NCBI GenBank assembly: GCA_019247305.1
Contig: JAFAPC010000191.1
Location: forward strand, 1-64,000
Direction of reading: 5' to 3'
Origin: Pseudonocardiales bacterium
Lineage (GTDB): Bacteria > Actinomycetota > Actinomycetes > Mycobacteriales > Pseudonocardiaceae
Length of the DNA stretch: 64,000 nucleotides
Made by a program: the position numbers and the translations under genes. Below are positions 19,849-28,913 of this stretch, piece after piece. The stretch's first letter is position 1. Each line of letters starts with the position of its first letter. The notes beneath the pieces are model-generated. The model had not been told where the DNA came from. It saw only the letters and a program-made list of their open reading frames with translations, and did not search any database.

Positions 19849-20597
19849 GGCGGGTCCTGGTGATCCGCGCGTCGCAGGATGATGGTCTGCTCCAGGAACG
19901 CGGCGAGCAGCAGCACAACCGCGGCCGCCACCGCCACCCCGATGGCCGCGTTGATCACTGGAACTGTCCCGCCAGAGAGAAGCGCACCCAGGGAACCGGT
20001 GGGCAGCATGTTCGCCAAAAATCCCCCGCCGAGCCCAAGACCGGCCACGCCCAGGGCCACGAAAGCAGCCACGGCCAGCGACTCGATGACCTCCAGCACC
20101 GTCTGCGGCACGGCGCGGCGCAACGCCGCGTAGCGCCCGGCGACGTAGAGCAGGTGCCATCCGGTGGCCAGCACCACCCCGCCCTGGAACCCGCCACCCG
20201 GGCTGAGCTGGCCGTGGGCGATCACGTAGCACCCGACCAGGACACTGACCGGCAGCAACAGATATCCTGCCAACCGGGTGGTCGGCAGGACCCGGCCCTC
20301 CTCCGGGTGCCCGATCTCTCGCTCCTCGGGTGAGGGGCGCAGCAGCACGACGGTCCCGATCACCGAACCGAACAGGATGAACTCCTCCCCCAGGGTGTCC
20401 ACCGCTCGCTGATCGAAGTTCACCGACGACACCACGTTAGCGCTCGCGCGCTGGACGGTGGCCACCGTCACTGCCCGATCCCCATAGGGATGAAAGTCAG
20501 AGCCGAAACTCGGCAGACCCCGGGCCGCGAGGACAAACAGCACCGAGAACACGGGTGCCACCAGGGCGAAAAGCACCACTCGGGCCCGCCGGCTCAC
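19845..20597 (-). CDS. mnhB: Mrp antiporter subunit B-like
   Basis: YLLLPVSVLVGCYVIAHGQLSPGGGFQGGVVLATGWHLLY; GTG start inside longer ORF. Confidence 0.82.
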   Translation of the reverse strand: MSRRARVVLFALVAPVFSVLFVLAARGLPSFGSDFHPYGDRAVTVATVQRASANVVSSVNFDQRAVDTLGEEFILFGSVIGTVVLLRPSPEEREIGHPEEGRVLPTTRLAGYLLLPVSVLVGCYVIAHGQLSPGGGFQGGVVLATGWHLLYVAGRYAALRRAVPQTVLEVIESLAVAAFVALGVAGLGLGGGFLANMLPTGSLGALLSGGTVPVINAAIGVAVAAAVVLLLAAFLEQTIILRRADHQDPP

Positions 20598-20830
20598 CGC
20601 CGACCACCCACTTTCCGAATCGTCAACATGATCATCAACGGTACGACTGCGGTGCCGATGGCCAGTTGCGACAACGCCACGTCTGGGGCCTGCACGGTGA
20701 CGAAGAGAATTGTCAGCGTCAGACCGAACACCGAGAGCGTGACCGCCTGCTGGGCCGGATCCCGGGTCAGCACGACTACGGCGCCGGTGAGGGCAACCAG
20801 CCCCAGCGCGAGGACAATCACCAGCATCAT
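20594..20830 (-). CDS. DUF4040 / MbhD-like subunit
   Basis: FVTVQAPDVALSQLAIGTAVVPLMIMLTIRK motif. Confidence 0.8.
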   Translation of the reverse strand: MMLVIVLALGLVALTGAVVVLTRDPAQQAVTLSVFGLTLTILFVTVQAPDVALSQLAIGTAVVPLMIMLTIRKVGGRR

Positions 20831-21126
20831 GCTGGCGAATCCGTCTCGATGAACCCCTCACGCTGCGCGGTAGCCCGTCCAAAAGCGGCCACCGTGACCG
20901 CGCCGCTACCGATCAGCAGCACGCCAATCAGGACCAGTTTGACCGCTGAGCGACCCAGACCCTCATGAATGACGAGCGCAGCGATGATCAGAGGAGTGCC
21001 CAAGGAGGACGCGGGACCTAGGTAATGCAGCCGCAGCAGAGTATCGCGTGCCGCGAGCAGGCCCAGGCACCCCATGGCCACCGCGACAAGTCCCGCGATG
21101 AGCAGCACCACCTCCACACGTGCCAT
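20827..21126 (-). CDS. mnhG: Mrp antiporter subunit G
   Basis: GLLAARDTLLRLHYLGPASSLGTPLIIAAL motif. Confidence 0.82.
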   Translation of the reverse strand: MARVEVVLLIAGLVAVAMGCLGLLAARDTLLRLHYLGPASSLGTPLIIAALVIHEGLGRSAVKLVLIGVLLIGSGAVTVAAFGRATAQREGFIETDSPA

Positions 21127-21128
21127 CG

Positions 21129-21374
21129 CTACCCCACCAAACGCGCAAAGACGAGTGATCCGGTCAACGACAATGTCGCCAAGACCAGACCGGTGTCCAC
21201 ATAGGAACTCCGCTGGTATCCCGCGGACAGCAGCAGCAGCTCCAGCGTGGCGACCACCCCGGCCATCGCCAGGCCGGCCAGCCGGTCCAGGGTGCGTCCC
21301 CGAGCGGCCACCACCACCGCCGGCACCATCCCCACCACCAGGAGCACGGCCGCAGCCACCAACCACCGGTTCAC
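21129..21374 (-). CDS. mnhF: Mrp antiporter subunit F
   Basis: RGRTLDRLAGLAMAGVVATLELLLLSAGYQRSSYVDTGLVLATLSLTGSLVFARL. Confidence 0.82.
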   Translation of the reverse strand: MNRWLVAAAVLLVVGMVPAVVVAARGRTLDRLAGLAMAGVVATLELLLLSAGYQRSSYVDTGLVLATLSLTGSLVFARLVG

Positions 21375-21865
21375 CGCTGCACCGACCTTTCCACCACGCG
21401 CTTTTCCACCACGCCCAGTTCATCGCGAACGGCGTGGATGAGCAGCCTCGGCGGGCTAGGGCTGCTGTCCACGACGAAGCTGCCCGGGCTCAGGCTAAGC
21501 ATCAATCCGGCCACCGCCTGCGCCTGCTGCTCGCGGAGCTCATCAGGCGCCGCCGCCAACGTCAGGCGGCGCAGGGCACCCACCGGTACCGCCCGCCGCC
21601 GCAGCTGCGACCCCACCAGCCGCGCCAGCCACCAGGTGTCGGCCAGCACCGCTGCTGGGATCCGAAGGAGGCCACCCACCCCGCCCGGGGGCAGCGTGAA
21701 CGGCGAGCCGCTCATCCGGTGCGCCGTCATGGCCGTGCCCGCGGCGAGGCCGCTGAGCACTGCGCCGAGGACGAACTCACCGCCCGATAGCGGGGACACC
21801 AGCATCAGGTACCCGGCGAAGAGCAGGACCCACCACAGCGCCACGCCGACCAGCGGGGAAGCCAT
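21371..21865 (-). CDS. mnhE: Mrp antiporter subunit E
   Basis: LSLSPGSFVVDSSPSPPRLLIHAV motif; operon position. Confidence 0.8.
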   Translation of the reverse strand: MASPLVGVALWWVLLFAGYLMLVSPLSGGEFVLGAVLSGLAAGTAMTAHRMSGSPFTLPPGGVGGLLRIPAAVLADTWWLARLVGSQLRRRAVPVGALRRLTLAAAPDELREQQAQAVAGLMLSLSPGSFVVDSSPSPPRLLIHAVRDELGVVEKRVVERSVQR

Positions 21866-22056
21866 GCGTTGGCCCACGCCGTCACCGTCTCCCCTCTCCT
21901 GCCCCCTCTGCCCCAGCGGAGCTGACCGTGGGGCTGCCAGGGGGGCTAGCTGTGTCGTCGGCCACGACGCCAGTTTAGGTGCATAAACACGATGGTTGCG
22001 GGGAATGCTGGAGCGGGAAGCTTGGGCGCCTTGTCCGGGACTCAAAGGGAGAGACC

Positions 22057-23850
22057 GTGGCCGCAGTGACTGTTGCTGATCACGTGTTGGGCCGTTTGCG
22101 GGACTGGGGGGTGGACACGGTTTTCGGCTACCCCGGTGATGGAATCAACGGACTGCTGGCCGCGTGGGGCCGGGCGGAGAACCGACCGCAGTTCGTGCAG
22201 GCCCGGCATGAGGAAATGGCGGCGTTCGAGGCGGTGGGGTATGCGAAGTTCACCGGGCGTCTGGGGGTATGCGCGGCGACGTCGGGGCCGGGCGCGATCC
22301 ACCTGCTGAACGGCTTGTATGACGCCAAGCTCGACCACGTGCCGGTGTTGGCGATCGTCGGGCAGACCAACCGCAGCGCGATGGGCGGCGCCTACCAGCA
22401 GGAGGTCGACCTGCTGAGCCTGTTCAAGGACGTCGCCAGCGACTACCTGCAGATGGTCACGGTGCCCGAGCAACTGCCCAACGTGCTCGACCGGGCGATC
22501 CGAATCGCCCTGGGGCGCCGAGCGCCCACCGCGGTGATCCTGCCGGCCGACGTCCAGGAGCTGGCGTACTCGCCCCCCAGCCATGAGTTCAAGATGGTGC
22601 CCTCCAGCCTGGGCATCTGCTGGCCACAGCTCGCGCCGGATTCCGACGCGCTGCGCCAGGCGGCGGAGATCCTCAACGGGGGCCGTAAGGTCGCGATCCT
22701 GGTGGGCTCCGGTGCCCGGGGGGCGGCCGCGGAGCTGGAGCAGGTCGCCGATCTGCTGGGTGCCGGGGTAGCCAAGGCGCTGCTGGGCAAGGACGTGCTC
22801 TCCGATGAGCTGCCGTATGTGACCGGGTCGATCGGACTGCTGGGCACCCGGCCAAGTTATGAAATGATGCGCGAGGCCGACACTTTGCTGACGGTCGGGT
22901 CAAGTTTCCCCTACACCCAGTTCATGCCCGAGTTCGACCAGGCCCGCGCGGTGCAGATCGACCTCGACCCGGTCATGATCGGCATGCGTTATCCCTACGA
23001 GGTGAACCTGGTGGGGGACGCGGCGCTCACCCTGCGCGCGCTGCTGCCGCTGCTGGTCCGCAAGCACGACCGGTCCTGGCGCGAGAGCATCGAGGCCAAG
23101 GTGACCCGCTGGTGGGAGACCATGGCGATGGAGGCCAGCGTCGAGGCGGATCCCATCAACCCGATGCGGCTGTTCGCTGAGCTGAGCCCCCGGCTGCCGG
23201 AGAACGCGATCGTCACCGCCGACTCCGGATCGGCAGCCAACTGGTACGCCCGCCAGCTCAGGTTCCGCGGTGTGATGCGCGGATCGCTGTCCGGGAACCT
23301 GGCGACCATGGGTCCGGGGGTGCCCTACGGGATCGGGGCGAAGTTCGGCTATCCAGACCGACCGGTGATCGTGTTCGCTGGAGACGGCGCGATGCAGATG
23401 AACGGCCTCGCTGAACTGATCACCATCAAGCGGTACTGGGAGCAGTGGTCGGACCCTCGGCTGATCGTCACCGTGCTGCACAACGACGACCTGAACCAGG
23501 TCACCTGGGAGATGCGCGCGATGGCCGGCGCCCCCAAGTTCGTCGAGTCGCAAAGCCTGCCCAACGTGGATTACGCCGCCTTCGCGGCCAGCCTCGGGCT
23601 GGCGGCCATCGCGGTGGACAAGCCCGAAGGCATCGCGTCGGCCTGGGAACGCGCGCTGGCCGCCCAGGCGCCAACGCTGCTCGATGTGCGCTGCGACCCG
23701 AATGTGCCCCCGGTGCCGCCGCACGCCACCCTGGAGCAAATGACCAACGCGGCTAAGGCCCTGCTGGCCGGAGACGAAGACCGCTGGGGCGTGATCAAGG
23801 AAGGTGCCAAGACCAAGATCCAGGAGCTCTTGCCGCACCGGGAGAGCTGA
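22057..23850 (+). CDS. thiamine-pyrophosphate-requiring enzyme (pyruvate oxidase / acetolactate-synthase-like)
   Basis: GVDTVFGYPGDGINGLLAA, ARHEEMAAFEAVGYAKFTG, GDGAMQMNGLAELITIKRY..N TPP motif. Confidence 0.9.
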   Translation: MAAVTVADHVLGRLRDWGVDTVFGYPGDGINGLLAAWGRAENRPQFVQARHEEMAAFEAVGYAKFTGRLGVCAATSGPGAIHLLNGLYDAKLDHVPVLAIVGQTNRSAMGGAYQQEVDLLSLFKDVASDYLQMVTVPEQLPNVLDRAIRIALGRRAPTAVILPADVQELAYSPPSHEFKMVPSSLGICWPQLAPDSDALRQAAEILNGGRKVAILVGSGARGAAAELEQVADLLGAGVAKALLGKDVLSDELPYVTGSIGLLGTRPSYEMMREADTLLTVGSSFPYTQFMPEFDQARAVQIDLDPVMIGMRYPYEVNLVGDAALTLRALLPLLVRKHDRSWRESIEAKVTRWWETMAMEASVEADPINPMRLFAELSPRLPENAIVTADSGSAANWYARQLRFRGVMRGSLSGNLATMGPGVPYGIGAKFGYPDRPVIVFAGDGAMQMNGLAELITIKRYWEQWSDPRLIVTVLHNDDLNQVTWEMRAMAGAPKFVESQSLPNVDYAAFAASLGLAAIAVDKPEGIASAWERALAAQAPTLLDVRCDPNVPPVPPHATLEQMTNAAKALLAGDEDRWGVIKEGAKTKIQELLPHRES

Positions 23851-23853
23851 GCA

Positions 23854-24999
23854 GTGGGGACCACAGTGCTGGACGCGACCGTCGAGGCGATCGAGGTCGC
23901 GGTGTACACCATCCCGACCGACGCACCCGAGGCTGACGGAACCCTGACGTGGGAAGCCACCACGATGGTGCTCGTCGAGGTCCGCAGCGGCGAGATCTGC
24001 GGAACCGGCTGGACCTACGGCCCGCCCGCCTGCGCTCACGTGGTCACCGGTCAGCTCGCTGATGTGGTGGTGGGGGGCGACGCCCTAGACGTGACCGCGG
24101 CGTTCGACGGCATGGTCACAGCGGTCCGCAATGCCGGACGCCCCGGGGCGGTCGGTTACGCGATCTCCGCGGTGGATACCGCGCTGTGGGACCTCAAAGC
24201 CCGGTTGCTCGGGCTGCCGCTGCACCGGCTGCTCGGTGCGGTGCGTGAGGCGGTGCCGGTGTATGGCAGTGGCGGGTTCACGTCCTACGACGAGGCACGC
24301 CTACGCGAGCAGTTGACGGGCTGGGTCAGCGGGCAGCGCATACCCCGGGTGAAGATCAAAATTGGGGAGTCGTGGGGGACGAATCCCGCCCGGGATCTCG
24401 CGCGCATGACCCAGGCGCGCGAGGTGATCGGACCGAGCGTGGAGCTGTTTGTCGACGCCAACGGCGGCTACGAGCGCAAGCAGGCTATTCGGGTGATGCA
24501 CGCCGCTGCCGAGCTGGACATCCGGTGGTTCGAGGAACCGGTGTCCTCCGATGACCTCCACGGGCTCCGCGAGGTTCGCCGCGCCGTCGCCCCGGATGTC
24601 ACCGCCGGAGAGTACGGGGATAGTTTGGCCTATTTCCAGCGGATGTGCGCTGCGGGCGCGGTGGACTGCCTGCAGGCGGATGTGTCCCGCTGCGGCGGCA
24701 TCACCGAATGGTTGCGGGTCGCCGCCGTCGCGGCCGCCCACCAGTTGGAGATCTCCGGGCACTGCGCGCCGCACCTGCATGTGCACGCGGCGGCGGCCAC
24801 CCCCAACCTGCGGCACCTGGAGTGGTTCCACGACCACGTCCGGATCGAGCAGATGTTCTTCGACGGCGCCCTGGACCCCACCGGCGGCGCGCTCCGCCCC
24901 GCACCCACGGCTCCCGGCCATGGACTGCGGCTACGGCGTGAGGTCGCCTCCCGCTATCAGGTCGGCTCAACCGCATGCCACGAACAGAACTCGAGGTGA
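23854..24999 (+). CDS. enolase-superfamily enzyme (mandelate racemase / muconate-lactonizing / sugar-acid dehydratase)
   Basis: VKIKIGESWG, VDANGGYERKQA, WFEEPVSSDDL, DVSRCGGITEW, ISGHCAPHLH. Confidence 0.88.
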   Translation: MGTTVLDATVEAIEVAVYTIPTDAPEADGTLTWEATTMVLVEVRSGEICGTGWTYGPPACAHVVTGQLADVVVGGDALDVTAAFDGMVTAVRNAGRPGAVGYAISAVDTALWDLKARLLGLPLHRLLGAVREAVPVYGSGGFTSYDEARLREQLTGWVSGQRIPRVKIKIGESWGTNPARDLARMTQAREVIGPSVELFVDANGGYERKQAIRVMHAAAELDIRWFEEPVSSDDLHGLREVRRAVAPDVTAGEYGDSLAYFQRMCAAGAVDCLQADVSRCGGITEWLRVAAVAAAHQLEISGHCAPHLHVHAAAATPNLRHLEWFHDHVRIEQMFFDGALDPTGGALRPAPTAPGHGLRLRREVASRYQVGSTACHEQNSR

Positions 25000-25005
25000 T
25001 CTGAG

Positions 25006-26493
25006 GTGATGATCGGAAACCGGCACGCTGGACAGGTCGTGGTGGTGACCGGCGCGAGCGGCGGGATCGGGCGAGCCGTCGCGCAGGCCTTTGGTGCCCG
25101 GGGCGCGAAGGTCGCGTTGCTGGCCCGCGGCGTCCTGGGCCTTGAAGGGGCGGCCAAAGAGGTGGAGGAGGCGGGGGGAAGCGCGCTGCCGATTCCGGTG
25201 GACACCGCCGACTACCAGCAGATCGAGCGGGCCGCCCAGCAGGTGGAGCAGGACCTTGGACCGATCGACGTGTGGGTCAACGTCGCCTTCACCTCGGTGT
25301 TCGCCCCGTTCATGAAGATCGAACCCGAGGAGTACAAGCGAGTCACCGAGGTCAGCTACCTCGGGTACGTCTACGCGACCCGGGTGGCCCTGGACCGGAT
25401 GATCCCCCGTGATCACGGCGTAATCGTGCAGGTCGGCTCGACGTTGGCCTATCGCGGCATCCCGCTGCAGTCGGCGTACTGCGGCGCCAAACACGCCATC
25501 CAGGGTTTCCACGACTCGTTGCGCTGCGAGCTGTTGCATGACAAGAGCAACGTGCACGTGACCATGGTCCAGATGCCCGCGGTGAACACCCCCCAGTTTT
25601 CCTGGGTCCTGTCCCGGTTGCCCCGTCGCGCCCAACCCGTCCCGCCGATCTACCAGCCCGAGGTGGCCGCCAAGGCGGTGGTGTACGCCGCGGACCACCC
25701 CAAGCGTCGGGAATACTGGGTGGGTGGCACCACCGCGGCCACGGTGATCGGCAACAAGGTGGCCGCCGGCCTGCTGGACCGCTACCTGGGCAAGACCGGG
25801 TACTCCGCGCAGCAGACCGACCAGCCCCGCGACCCCGATCAGCCGGCGAACCTGTGGGAGCCCGCCGACGGGCCCGGCGGTCGTGACTTTGGCGCCCACG
25901 GCGTCTTCGATGCCCGCTCGATCTCGCACAGCTACCAGCTCTGGGCATCCCAGCACTACGGACTGCTCAGCGCCGTAGGCGCGGGAGCCCTCGCGGCGCT
26001 TGGCCTGTTCTCGCCCCGGTCGAGACGCTCACCGGCCACCGCCCATGGTGCGGTGGCCGGCGCCGAGCACCTGCTCGACCGGATCGTGTCCAACATCTCC
26101 CACGGCCGGTTCGAACGCTCATTATCCGGGCTGACCGCCGTGTCCGCGCTGGTCACCGGCGTGGAGGTCTACCTGGAACACTACAAGGCCAGCTTCGGCA
26201 ACAAGTGGATGTGGAGCCCGATCGCGCTGACCCCACCCCTGGTGGTAGCCGGGGTAGGTGGGGTGTTCTCCAAACGCTGGGCCAAGACCGTCCTGCCGGT
26301 GACCGCCGCGCTCTACGCCGCCAATGGGCTGCTGGGTGAGTATTTCCACGCTCGCGGGGTGGCCCGCAAGCCCGGTGGCTGGAAGCTGTACTCCTACAAC
26401 CTGCCGATGGGTCCGCCGATCTCCGCCCCGGGACTGATGACGATGGTCGGCGGGATGGGTCTGCTCGCGGCCCTGCTGCGCCGGGAGAAGTGA
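25006..26493 (+). CDS. SDR-family oxidoreductase with C-terminal extension
   Basis: VVVTGASGGIGRAVAQAFGARGAKVALLAR; YCGAKHA. Confidence 0.88.
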   Translation: MMIGNRHAGQVVVVTGASGGIGRAVAQAFGARGAKVALLARGVLGLEGAAKEVEEAGGSALPIPVDTADYQQIERAAQQVEQDLGPIDVWVNVAFTSVFAPFMKIEPEEYKRVTEVSYLGYVYATRVALDRMIPRDHGVIVQVGSTLAYRGIPLQSAYCGAKHAIQGFHDSLRCELLHDKSNVHVTMVQMPAVNTPQFSWVLSRLPRRAQPVPPIYQPEVAAKAVVYAADHPKRREYWVGGTTAATVIGNKVAAGLLDRYLGKTGYSAQQTDQPRDPDQPANLWEPADGPGGRDFGAHGVFDARSISHSYQLWASQHYGLLSAVGAGALAALGLFSPRSRRSPATAHGAVAGAEHLLDRIVSNISHGRFERSLSGLTAVSALVTGVEVYLEHYKASFGNKWMWSPIALTPPLVVAGVGGVFSKRWAKTVLPVTAALYAANGLLGEYFHARGVARKPGGWKLYSYNLPMGPPISAPGLMTMVGGMGLLAALLRREK

Positions 26494-26496
26494 ACC

Positions 26497-27243
26497 GTGC
26501 CGGACCTCTCACGCCCTGATCACCTGCCCAACCGGCGGCCCGGCAACCAGCCGCTGAACCCGTCGTGGCTGCCCCGCCAGCGGCGGGGCACCACCCCGCA
26601 GATGATCGGACGCTACCCGGACTTCGACGTGTTCGACGCGCAGGCGAGCTGGGACGAAGCCACCAAACGGGTGGTCCTGGCCCGGTTGGACCCCGCGGGG
26701 CCGCTGCGCTTTTTCACCGCCGAGGAGGAACCGACGCTGCGGGCGTTCTGCGACACCGTGCTGGCCCAAGACTGCGAGCCCCGGATCCCGGTGGCCGAGA
26801 TGGTCGACACCAAGCTCGCCGAGGGCCGTCTCGACGGCTACCAGTACGCCGATATGCCCGATGACCGGGACACCTGGCGGCTCGTGCTGCGTGGGCTAGC
26901 GCACACCGCGACCCAGGGCTACCAAACCAGTTTCGCCGACTGCACCGAGACCCAGCGCGAGGCGATCGTGGCGCAGTTCGCCCAGGGCCGCCTGGTGGGC
27001 GGCGCCTGGGACCAGCTGAACGTCACCCGCGCCTGGTCCGTGGTGATGCGAGCGACGCTGGCGGCGTTCTACTCCCACCCCTGGGCCTGGAACGAGATCG
27101 GGTTCGGCGGCCCGGCCTACCCCCGCGGGTTCATGCGCCTGGGCGGCCCTGGTCCCGAAGGGCCCGGGGTGCGGGAGCCCTTCGAGCGCCCGGGCGCCAC
27201 CGACGAGGACCCGGTGCGCATCGTGGCGGACTGGGAACGCTGA
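26497..27243 (+). CDS. gluconate 2-dehydrogenase subunit 3 family protein
   Basis: FFTAEEEPTLRAFCDTVLAQD..; directly upstream of a GMC oxidoreductase. Confidence 0.75.
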   Translation: MPDLSRPDHLPNRRPGNQPLNPSWLPRQRRGTTPQMIGRYPDFDVFDAQASWDEATKRVVLARLDPAGPLRFFTAEEEPTLRAFCDTVLAQDCEPRIPVAEMVDTKLAEGRLDGYQYADMPDDRDTWRLVLRGLAHTATQGYQTSFADCTETQREAIVAQFAQGRLVGGAWDQLNVTRAWSVVMRATLAAFYSHPWAWNEIGFGGPAYPRGFMRLGGPGPEGPGVREPFERPGATDEDPVRIVADWER

Positions 27244-28913
27244 TGGGCACCCTGTGGCGCGGCATCCTCAAAGGCGCGATCGGGCCGCGGAACAACGACT
27301 CCCGGTACCTACTCGACGTGCACACCCGAGACCTGCCCGGCGAACGAACCATGCGCCGCTACGCCGACACCGACGACGTCGACCTGGTGATCGTCGGCGC
27401 CGGGGCCGGCGGCTCCGTGCTAGCCCAGCGACTGGCCCGCCACGGCTGGCGAGTGGTGATCATCGAAGCTGGACCGTTCTGGCATCCCGACGAGGATTGG
27501 GTGTCCGACGAGGCGGGCAGCCACCCGCTCTACTGGACCCAGAAACGGATCATCGGCGGGGCCGACCCCATCGAGCTGGGCAAGAACAACTCCGGCCGCG
27601 GTGTGGGAGGATCCATGGTCCACTACGCTGGCTACACCCCACGCTTTCACCCCAGCGACTTCTCCACCTACACCGACGATGGGGTGGGCGCGGACTGGCC
27701 GATCAGCTACGAAGACCTGCGCCCGCACTACGAGCAGGTCGAAGCCGAACTGCCGGTGGCCGGGCAGAACTGGCCCTGGGGCTACCCACACCGCTACCCC
27801 TTCTCCCCGCACCCGGTCTCCGGAGCCGCCGCGAAGCTGCGCGAGGGGGCGCTGCGCTGCGGCATCGAGATGCGGGTCGGCCCCGTCGGTATCGTCAACG
27901 GCACCTTCGGCAACCGCCCGCACTGCATCTACCGCGGCTACTGCCTCCAAGGCTGCAAGGTCAACGCCAAAGCCAGCCCGTACGTCACCCACCTGCCCGA
28001 TGCGCTAGCCCACGGCGTCGAGGTCCGCGCCAACTGTATGGCCCTGCGGGTGGAGATCGACCAGCACAGTGGCCGGGCCCTCGGCGTGGTCTACGCCGCC
28101 GAGGGCGACGGGGCGCACCGGCTCCAGCACGCCCGCTTTGTCGCGATCGCCGGCTACTCCATCGAAACCCCTCGGCTGCTGCTGGCCTCCACCAGCGCGC
28201 GCCACCCCCACGGTCTGGGCAACAACGAGGACCAGGTCGGGCGCTATGTGATGGTCCAAGGAGCCACCCAGACCGCCGGTCGCTGGCCCTATGAGCTGCG
28301 CATGTACAAAGCCCCGCCACCGGAGATCTCCAGTGAGCAGTTCTACGAAACCGACCCCGAACGAGGTTTCGCCCGCGGATTTTCCATCCAGACCGTCTCG
28401 CCGCTGCCCATCGGCTGGGCCGAGCACGTGCTGGCCGACGGGCACTGGGGTCGGGCGCTGCGCGAGTACATGCGCGACTACAACCATTGGGCCACCATCG
28501 GTGTCCTCAACGAGCTGCTCCCCTACCCGGACAACCGGGTCACCCTGGCCGAGGAGACCGATCCCTACGGCCAGCCCATCGCCCGGATGGACTACACGCT
28601 GAGCGACAATGACAAAGCCAACATGGCCTATTCAGCCAAGGTGATCACCGACATCCTGCACGCCGCAGGCGCTCAGGACGTGCTCACCATCCAGCGCTTC
28701 GCGCATCTCATCGGCGGTGCCCGGATGGGCAGCTCGCCGCAGAACTCGGTGGTCGACGCAAACCAGCACGTCTGGGCGGTGCCGAACCTCTTCATCGCCG
28801 ACGGATCGGTCTGTCCCACCCAAGGCAGTGCCAACCCCGCCCTGACGATCATGGCTCTGGCGTCCCGGCTGGCGCAGCGGATGGCCACGGGTACGGCTAT
28901 GGCGGCACCGTGA
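27243..28913 (+). CDS. GMC-family oxidoreductase
   Basis: DLVIVGAGAGGSVLAQRLARHGWRVVIIEAGPFW; C-terminal NPALTIMALASRLAQ. Confidence 0.9.
   Translation: MGTLWRGILKGAIGPRNNDSRYLLDVHTRDLPGERTMRRYADTDDVDLVIVGAGAGGSVLAQRLARHGWRVVIIEAGPFWHPDEDWVSDEAGSHPLYWTQKRIIGGADPIELGKNNSGRGVGGSMVHYAGYTPRFHPSDFSTYTDDGVGADWPISYEDLRPHYEQVEAELPVAGQNWPWGYPHRYPFSPHPVSGAAAKLREGALRCGIEMRVGPVGIVNGTFGNRPHCIYRGYCLQGCKVNAKASPYVTHLPDALAHGVEVRANCMALRVEIDQHSGRALGVVYAAEGDGAHRLQHARFVAIAGYSIETPRLLLASTSARHPHGLGNNEDQVGRYVMVQGATQTAGRWPYELRMYKAPPPEISSEQFYETDPERGFARGFSIQTVSPLPIGWAEHVLADGHWGRALREYMRDYNHWATIGVLNELLPYPDNRVTLAEETDPYGQPIARMDYTLSDNDKANMAYSAKVITDILHAAGAQDVLTIQRFAHLIGGARMGSSPQNSVVDANQHVWAVPNLFIADGSVCPTQGSANPALTIMALASRLAQRMATGTAMAAP

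Noticed and set aside
22900-24039. 379-aa minus-strand ORF
   Set aside because: Antisense to well-supported TPP enzyme and enolase-superfamily genes.
24967-25956. 329-aa minus-strand ORF
   Set aside because: Antisense shadow of the SDR gene.
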